This document shows positions 5,412 to 10,156 of a DNA stretch of 10,156 nt, one piece after another. The translations under genes and the position numbers were made by a program. Location of the stretch: NCBI GenBank assembly GCA_018656255.1, contig JABHYI010000306.1:1-10156 (forward strand). Reading direction: 5' to 3'. The notes below the pieces were generated by a model, which ran no database searches, was not told the origin of the DNA, and was given only the letters and a program-made list of their open reading frames with translations. Each line of letters starts with the position of its first letter. Positions within the stretch are counted from its first letter, which is position 1. This stretch comes from Bacteroidota bacterium (GTDB lineage Bacteria; Bacteroidota; Bacteroidia; Flavobacteriales; Flavobacteriaceae).

Positions 5412-7850
5412 ATGCAATTTTCTTTTAAAAAAGTAGTGCCGCATTTGGTGGTCATTATTCTACTAATGATTGCCTCAGTATCCTACTTTAGTCCTGTATT
5501 GAGTGGTAAAACGATATATCAAAGCGATATCGTGCAGCACAATGCAATGGCCAAAGAACTTAGAGATTTCAGAAAAATTAATGATGCAGAAACCTACTGG
5601 ACAGACAGTGCCTTTGGTGGTATGCCTACCTATCAGTTAGGAGCTCGGTATCCTCATAATTACATTAAAACATTAGATGAAACCCTGCGATTTTTACCAA
5701 GACCTGCAGATTACCTTTTTTTATACTTTATAGGAATTTACATTTTGTTTCTGGTGTTAAAATTAGATTATAAAATTGCCTTTTTAGGAGCGCTTGCTTT
5801 TGGTTTCTCTACCTATTTAATTATTATTCTAGGGGTAGGGCATAATGCCAAAGCGCATGCTATTGCTTATATGCCACTGGTATTAAGCGGTATTATACTC
5901 ACCTTTAGAAAAAGGTATGTATGGGGGTTTCTGCTCACTACAGTAGCTATGGCTTTGGAGCCTACAGCAAACCATATACAGATGACCTACTATTTGCTAC
6001 TTCTTGTACTATGCCTTGGGGTTTCATATTTAATAGAAGCCATTAAATCCAAAACCCTAACTCATTACTTTACATCTGTGGGTATTATGGTACTTGGTGT
6101 TATGTTGTCTTTGGGGTTAAATGCTACCAATTTGTTGGCTACCAAGGAGTATGCAGATACTTCAACCAGAGGCCCTAGTGATTTAACCATCAATCCAGAT
6201 ACATCACCAAAACTAGATACAGACGGCCTTGATTATGATTATATCACGACATATAGCTACGGAAAACTAGAGACCTTTAACCTGCTTGTTCCTCGTTTTA
6301 TGGGCGGTGGTTCTAGCGAGCCTTTCCCAGAAAATTCTGCTACCCAGGATGCACTTTTAAAAATGGGAGCATCACCACAGCAAGCTAAAGACACCTTATA
6401 CCAAATACCACTGTATTGGGGAGATCAACCAATTGTTGCAGCGCCAGCTTATGTTGGAGCTGTTATTGTATTTCTGGCCACTCTTGGGCTGTTTTTAATC
6501 CAAGGCCGCGTAAAATGGTGGCTACTTTCTGGTTTTGTTTTGAGTTTATTATTGTCTTGGGGTAAAAACTTTAGCATCCTCACAGACTTTTTTATTGATT
6601 ACGTGCCACTGTATAACAAATTTAGAGCAGTATCTTCTATACAGGTTATCATAGAATTGGTCTTGCCAATTATGGCTGTATTAGGCTTACATCACTTTTT
6701 TAAAAGCACTACCTCTTTGCAAAAAAAGAAAACCAGTTTACTATACACAACCTCTATTATTGGAGGATTACTAGTTGTATTCATTTTATTTAAAAATGCA
6801 CTATTTAGTTTTGTGAGTCCTTATGATGGAGATATCATAGAGGCAATGGGAGCTCCTTTTATGGATGCCATTAGAGAGGATAGAACCACTCTGCTTGTAA
6901 ATGACTCTCTGCGTAGTTTAGTTTTTGTTGTATTGGCTGCATTCACACTATGGCTATATAGTACCAAAAAATTCAAACAAACTCTTACAGTTGCAGTATT
7001 AACAGCCCTTGTAGTTTTTGACTTGGTAGGGGTAGACAGGCGATATGTTAACAGTGCAGACTTTGTAAATAGACGTGTCATGGAGCAGCCGTTTCAAAAA
7101 ACGGCAGCAACCCTACAATTAGAGAAAGAAACAGGTAGATATAGAGTGTATGATGCCGCTAATAATGCTTTTAATAGCGCAGAGGTAAGTTATACCAATA
7201 GCTCTATAGGTGGATACCATGCAGCTAAACCAAGAAGAATGCAAGATATTGCAGATTTCTATATTAGCCAGGGTGATATAAGTATGTTAAACATGCTAAA
7301 TGTTCGTTTTATTTTAACAAGAAGTAAAAACGGAGCTGTTATAGGCCAGCGTAACCCCTATACAAATGGCAATGCTTGGTTTGTTGAAAACCTCTTGGTG
7401 GTAGAGAGTGCAGATGCAGAAATCACCCAATTAGATAGTATTAATACTAAGAAAACAGCCATTGTCCATAAAGAGTTTTTACCTTACTTGCCTATTGCAG
7501 ATATCCAGCGAGACTCCACAGCAACCATAGATTTAATATCCCACAAGCCAAATCATTTGGTGTATGAAACAGCTTCTACCTCTGAGCAGCTAGCAGTTTT
7601 CAGTGAGGTGTATTATCCAAAAGGATGGAACGCATATATAGATGGCAAAGCAACTACTCACATACGTGTAAACTATTTATTAAGGGCATTAAAAATTCCG
7701 GCAGGATATTCAAAAATTGAATTTAAATTTGAACCTTCAGTAGTCAAAACCGGAAGCACTATTGCTTTATTCAGTAGTGTGTTACTCTTGCTATTTATTA
7801 TAATATCTTTGGGTTATACCTATAGAAAGCGACAACTAACAACTTTATAA
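5412..7850 (+). CDS. YfhO-family multispanning membrane protein (GT-C-like)
   Basis: An 812-residue integral membrane protein with about 13-14 hydrophobic segments: roughly residues 10-29, 101-118, 122-141, 150-165, 170-186, 191-208, 220-240, 345-364, 368-384, 409-428, 444-461, 501-517, 522-540 and a last one at 783-805. A soluble domain at about 545-780 is probably extracytoplasmic. QSDIVQHN (37-44), in the first loop, fits the early acidic motif of GT-C-fold polyprenyl-sugar transferases. LDYDYITTYSYGKLETFNLLVPRFMGGGSSEPF (273-305) is a block I associate with Bacteroidota YfhO proteins. Studied YfhO proteins of Gram-positives help glycosylate teichoic acids; in Bacteroidota the substrate is not known. 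The glycosyltransferase gene begins 4 bases after this stop, so the two are almost certainly co-transcribed and may work on one envelope glycan or lipid. The length is normal for the family. Confidence 0.85.
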   Translation: MQFSFKKVVPHLVVIILLMIASVSYFSPVLSGKTIYQSDIVQHNAMAKELRDFRKINDAETYWTDSAFGGMPTYQLGARYPHNYIKTLDETLRFLPRPADYLFLYFIGIYILFLVLKLDYKIAFLGALAFGFSTYLIIILGVGHNAKAHAIAYMPLVLSGIILTFRKRYVWGFLLTTVAMALEPTANHIQMTYYLLLLVLCLGVSYLIEAIKSKTLTHYFTSVGIMVLGVMLSLGLNATNLLATKEYADTSTRGPSDLTINPDTSPKLDTDGLDYDYITTYSYGKLETFNLLVPRFMGGGSSEPFPENSATQDALLKMGASPQQAKDTLYQIPLYWGDQPIVAAPAYVGAVIVFLATLGLFLIQGRVKWWLLSGFVLSLLLSWGKNFSILTDFFIDYVPLYNKFRAVSSIQVIIELVLPIMAVLGLHHFFKSTTSLQKKKTSLLYTTSIIGGLLVVFILFKNALFSFVSPYDGDIIEAMGAPFMDAIREDRTTLLVNDSLRSLVFVVLAAFTLWLYSTKKFKQTLTVAVLTALVVFDLVGVDRRYVNSADFVNRRVMEQPFQKTAATLQLEKETGRYRVYDAANNAFNSAEVSYTNSSIGGYHAAKPRRMQDIADFYISQGDISMLNMLNVRFILTRSKNGAVIGQRNPYTNGNAWFVENLLVVESADAEITQLDSINTKKTAIVHKEFLPYLPIADIQRDSTATIDLISHKPNHLVYETASTSEQLAVFSEVYYPKGWNAYIDGKATTHIRVNYLLRALKIPAGYSKIEFKFEPSVVKTGSTIALFSSVLLLLFIIISLGYTYRKRQLTTL

Positions 7851-7854
7851 ACCA

Positions 7855-9147
7855 ATGAAAAAAGCGCTGATTATATGCTATTATTGGCCACCTGCGGGCG
7901 GTCCAGGGGTGCAGCGTTGGTTAAAATTTGTTAGCCATTTAAAAAGTTTTGACATAGACCCTGTTGTATATGTCCCGCAAAATCCAAATTATCCTATTGT
8001 AGATCAAGATTTGGTTGCGCAAATACCAAAAGAGATAACTGTGCTAAAGCGTCCTATAAAGGAGCCGTATAAATTTGCTGCTATTTTCTCCAAAAAAAAG
8101 ACACAACAAATTAGCAGTGGTATCATTTCAAACAAGAAACCTTCTGCTCTAGAAAAACTACTATTGTATGTTCGTGGCAATTATTTTATACCAGATGCAA
8201 GAGTAGGGTGGGTAACACCATCTGTAGTTTTTTTAAAACAATATCTAAAAGCTAATCCTGTAGATTGTATTATTTCTTCTGGTCCTCCTCATAGTTTGCA
8301 TTTAATTGGCATGGAATTACAAAAACAGGTACACCTGCCCTGGATTGCAGATTTTAGAGACCCCTGGACTACGATTCATTATCACAAATCATTGCTACTC
8401 ACAAAAGCCTCAGAGGCTAAACATAAAGCCTTAGAGTCTTTGGTATTAAACTCGGCAAATCATATTTTGGTGACCAGCCCATCTACAGCAAAAGAATTTT
8501 CCTTGCTCACTACAAAACCCATAACGGTTATCACCAATGGTTTTGAACCTACAATTATTGATACACCTGTTCTTGATACTAAGTTCACTATAGCCCATAT
8601 TGGTTCTCTTTTAACGCACAGAAACCCAACTTACCTTTGGGAGGTACTTTCTCAAATAGCAAAAGAAGATTCTATTTTTGCCCAAGATCTAGAAATTTGT
8701 TTAACCGGAGTAGTTAGTGATGAGGTACTCTCTGGTATAGCCCTAGCTGGTTTAACAAACAATACAACCATTAAAGGGTACGTATCCCATAAAGAAGCTG
8801 TCGTTTTGCAGCATAAGGCGCAAGTATTGCTTTTACTCGAACAAGATAGTGAAGATACAAAAGCCATTATTCCAGGCAAATTGTTTGAATACTTGCAGGC
8901 AGCTCGCCCAATTATTGCTATTGGCCCCAAGGGGAGTGATATAGAAGGTATTATTAACACAACTGCAAGTGGAGTTTATGTGTCTGCACATCAAAAAGAT
9001 GTTTTAAAAAAACAAATACTTTTCTATTACAACGCTTACAAGAAAGAGGCACTTTTTATTAACTCTAAAAACATAGAGTTGTTTACTAGAAAAGCTCTTA
9101 CAAAGAAACTAGCAGGAGTTATTAAATCTGTAATTACAGCTTCATAA
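7855..9147 (+). CDS. GT4-type (GT-B fold) glycosyltransferase
   Basis: A 430-residue cytosolic or peripheral glycosyltransferase. Residues 9-21 (YYWPPAGGPGVQR) form the N-terminal glycine-rich loop of GT-B enzymes. WIADFRDPWT (163-172) is typical of Bacteroidota GT4 relatives, and the linker ITNGFEP (226-232) leads into the C-terminal domain that starts with FTIAHIGSL (244-252). The nucleotide-sugar site is IPGKLFEYLQAARPIIAIGP (339-358), with the Glu of FEYL corresponding to one of the GT4 acidic residues. Donor and acceptor cannot be told from sequence. Its 4-base spacing from the YfhO gene points to a joint role, for example loading a lipid carrier that YfhO then uses on the outer face; that is inference. 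There is no signal peptide or membrane segment. The start is fixed by the N-terminal KKALIICYYWPP strand. Confidence 0.87.
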   Translation: MKKALIICYYWPPAGGPGVQRWLKFVSHLKSFDIDPVVYVPQNPNYPIVDQDLVAQIPKEITVLKRPIKEPYKFAAIFSKKKTQQISSGIISNKKPSALEKLLLYVRGNYFIPDARVGWVTPSVVFLKQYLKANPVDCIISSGPPHSLHLIGMELQKQVHLPWIADFRDPWTTIHYHKSLLLTKASEAKHKALESLVLNSANHILVTSPSTAKEFSLLTTKPITVITNGFEPTIIDTPVLDTKFTIAHIGSLLTHRNPTYLWEVLSQIAKEDSIFAQDLEICLTGVVSDEVLSGIALAGLTNNTTIKGYVSHKEAVVLQHKAQVLLLLEQDSEDTKAIIPGKLFEYLQAARPIIAIGPKGSDIEGIINTTASGVYVSAHQKDVLKKQILFYYNAYKKEALFINSKNIELFTRKALTKKLAGVIKSVITAS

Positions 9148-9150
9148 AAA

Positions 9151-9186
9151 ATACCCTCTGAAATATATAAATAAATCAAAGGGTAT
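9151..9186 (-). terminator. Hairpin terminator, mainly for the leftward hypothetical gene
   Basis: The arms ATACCCTCTGA (9151-9161) and TCAAAGGGTAT (9176-9186) pair over 11 positions with one mismatch around a 14-base AT-rich loop. Read leftward the stem is followed by a T run (A run 9146-9150 on the plus strand), as in an intrinsic terminator. Rightward it is followed by CAAACAAAC, so it would end the glycosyltransferase transcript poorly. Confidence 0.6.
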
Positions 9187-9208
9187 CAAACAAACAAACT
9201 AATCAAAC

Positions 9209-10156
9209 TTAATTTAATCCACGTCTTTTAGTGGGAGTTCTAACCACTTTTGTGTTACGTGAGGTCCTATTTACATTGGTATTTCTTCTTGTTGATGTAC
9301 GTGCTGAATTAGAACGTATCGAAGGCCTTTTTCTAGGGGTGGTTTGAACTATTCTAGGACTACTTGTCTGGCTTACAATAGCTGTTCTATTTCTAGATTG
9401 GGTATTAATGCTTCTAGTATTAGAGTTTTTGGGTACCGTTCTATTTCTAGTACGGGCAGCAGTTCTAGAGGTATTTGTGCTAGTTCTAGTTGCCCTAGTC
9501 ATAAAAGGTGTTCTACCATGACCAGTAATCATGGTGTTTTTTCTACCTCTTTTATAACCGGTATTTAAAGCGGTTCTACCATTTCTATAATGAATTCTAC
9601 TTCCCGGAGAAATAAACTCTCTTCTAGCATTTGTATAGTTGTTGGTAGCTCTATTGTTGTAATACCTTAGATGATTATAATAACTATAGCGTATAGGTGA
9701 ATAAAACCTTCTGTAGGGTATATTCCATACAATACAGTTGTTATACATTGGTCTTAGATAGTACCCATGCCATGGGCGGTAGGTATAAAATCTATTGTAA
9801 GAATTTATATAACCTGTATAATAGTCATAATCTCCATAGCTGTTGTAATAGATATGTAGGCCTCCAATGCGAGAGATAGCTCTGTTTCTGTAGCTAATCT
9901 CAACCTCACCAGCTTGAATTATTCTACCATACACGTCATAATACACCGGTACATCTTCTATTTGTATTATGGCTCCATAATCGTCATACTGAAGGTATGT
10001 CTCATAATCTTGCCCTGCATTAAAACTTAGAAATACACTAGGGGTGTTAAAAGAGAGCTTTGTACTTTGTTGGGTGGCTAGGTATACAAAATCAAACTGC
10101 CCATCGGCAAAGACTGAGAATTCGACACCGCCTTCAATAAAAATATATGCTTTTCC
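9209..10156 (-). CDS. Conserved flavobacterial hypothetical protein with a basic R/T/N-rich tail (N-terminus outside window)
   Basis: The frame is open to the right edge of the window: 315 codons are visible before the stop, so this is a partial gene. The GTG at 9944-9946 is an internal valine (VPVYYDVYG), not a start. The visible N-terminal part reads GKAYIFIEGGVEFSVFADGQFDFVYL, then a Tyr/Asp-rich region (YETYLQYDDYGAIIQIEDVPVYYDVYGR, IGGLHIYYNSYGDYDYYTGYIN, YRPWHGYYLRP) with repeated short Gly-Tyr strands suggesting a beta-rich domain. The last roughly 110 residues are low-complexity Arg/Thr/Asn/Ser and strongly basic, ending TPTKRRGLN. I recognise it as a protein conserved in Flavobacteriaceae but know no function. 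The missing N-terminus may hold a signal peptide, which would place it in the periplasm or envelope. It converges with the glycosyltransferase gene across a hairpin. Confidence 0.72.
   Translation of the reverse strand, partial: GKAYIFIEGGVEFSVFADGQFDFVYLATQQSTKLSFNTPSVFLSFNAGQDYETYLQYDDYGAIIQIEDVPVYYDVYGRIIQAGEVEISYRNRAISRIGGLHIYYNSYGDYDYYTGYINSYNRFYTYRPWHGYYLRPMYNNCIVWNIPYRRFYSPIRYSYYNHLRYYNNRATNNYTNARREFISPGSRIHYRNGRTALNTGYKRGRKNTMITGHGRTPFMTRATRTSTNTSRTAARTRNRTVPKNSNTRSINTQSRNRTAIVSQTSSPRIVQTTPRKRPSIRSNSARTSTRRNTNVNRTSRNTKVVRTPTKRRGLN

Noticed and set aside
9331..9627. TTCTAG repeats as a CRISPR array or regulatory repeat cluster
   Set aside because: The repeat unit is only 6 bases, spacings vary, and every copy keeps codon phase inside an open frame; it is coding low complexity.
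9697..9879. Small plus-strand frame opposite the right-edge hypothetical gene
   Set aside because: It lies wholly antisense to a conserved coding region and its translation resembles no protein family; the same holds for the other short frames antisense or out of phase to the genes listed.
9209..9946. A complete 245-residue gene starting at GTG 9946
   Set aside because: The same frame stays open without a stop to base 10156 and encodes recognisable conserved sequence upstream, so the GTG is an internal valine codon.

Overview
This window reads as chromosomal DNA of a member of the Flavobacteriaceae (Bacteroidota). The signs are low GC, start codons without Shine-Dalgarno sequences, promoter-like elements of the TAnnTTTG type, and several protein families typical of that group (DUF4834, a Bacteroidota-type YfhO protein, a flavobacterial outer-membrane barrel protein and a conserved flavobacterial hypothetical). 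No mobile element, CRISPR array, rRNA or tRNA was seen. It looks like vertically inherited core or near-core sequence.

Left part (1-3934). The last 54 codons of an oligopeptidase B gene are followed by a PLP-dependent cysteine/cystathionine beta-synthase-family enzyme (237-1274, own promoter-like element and terminator). Next comes an alpha-oxoamine synthase of the serine palmitoyltransferase / cysteate acyltransferase type (1503-2762, own promoter-like element). Converging on it across a shared hairpin terminator is a GNAT-superfamily acyltransferase (2816-3934). By family knowledge these three enzymes could supply successive steps of sulfonolipid (capnine/sulfobacin) biosynthesis: making cysteate, condensing it with an acyl thioester, and N-acylating the resulting base. 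This is the most interesting reading of the window, but it is inferred from families and proximity.

Middle (3935-5411). The GNAT gene is the second gene of a leftward unit that begins with an outer-membrane beta-barrel protein carrying an unusual Lys/Glu-rich C-terminal tail. A short divergent control region (4966-5068) separates it from a rightward small membrane protein (DUF4834).

Right part (5412-10156). A large multispanning YfhO-family protein and a GT4-type glycosyltransferase lie 4 bases apart and probably act together in surface glycan or glycolipid assembly. Converging on them across a hairpin is a leftward hypothetical protein with a very basic Arg/Thr/Asn/Ser-rich tail. Its N-terminus lies beyond the right edge of the window.
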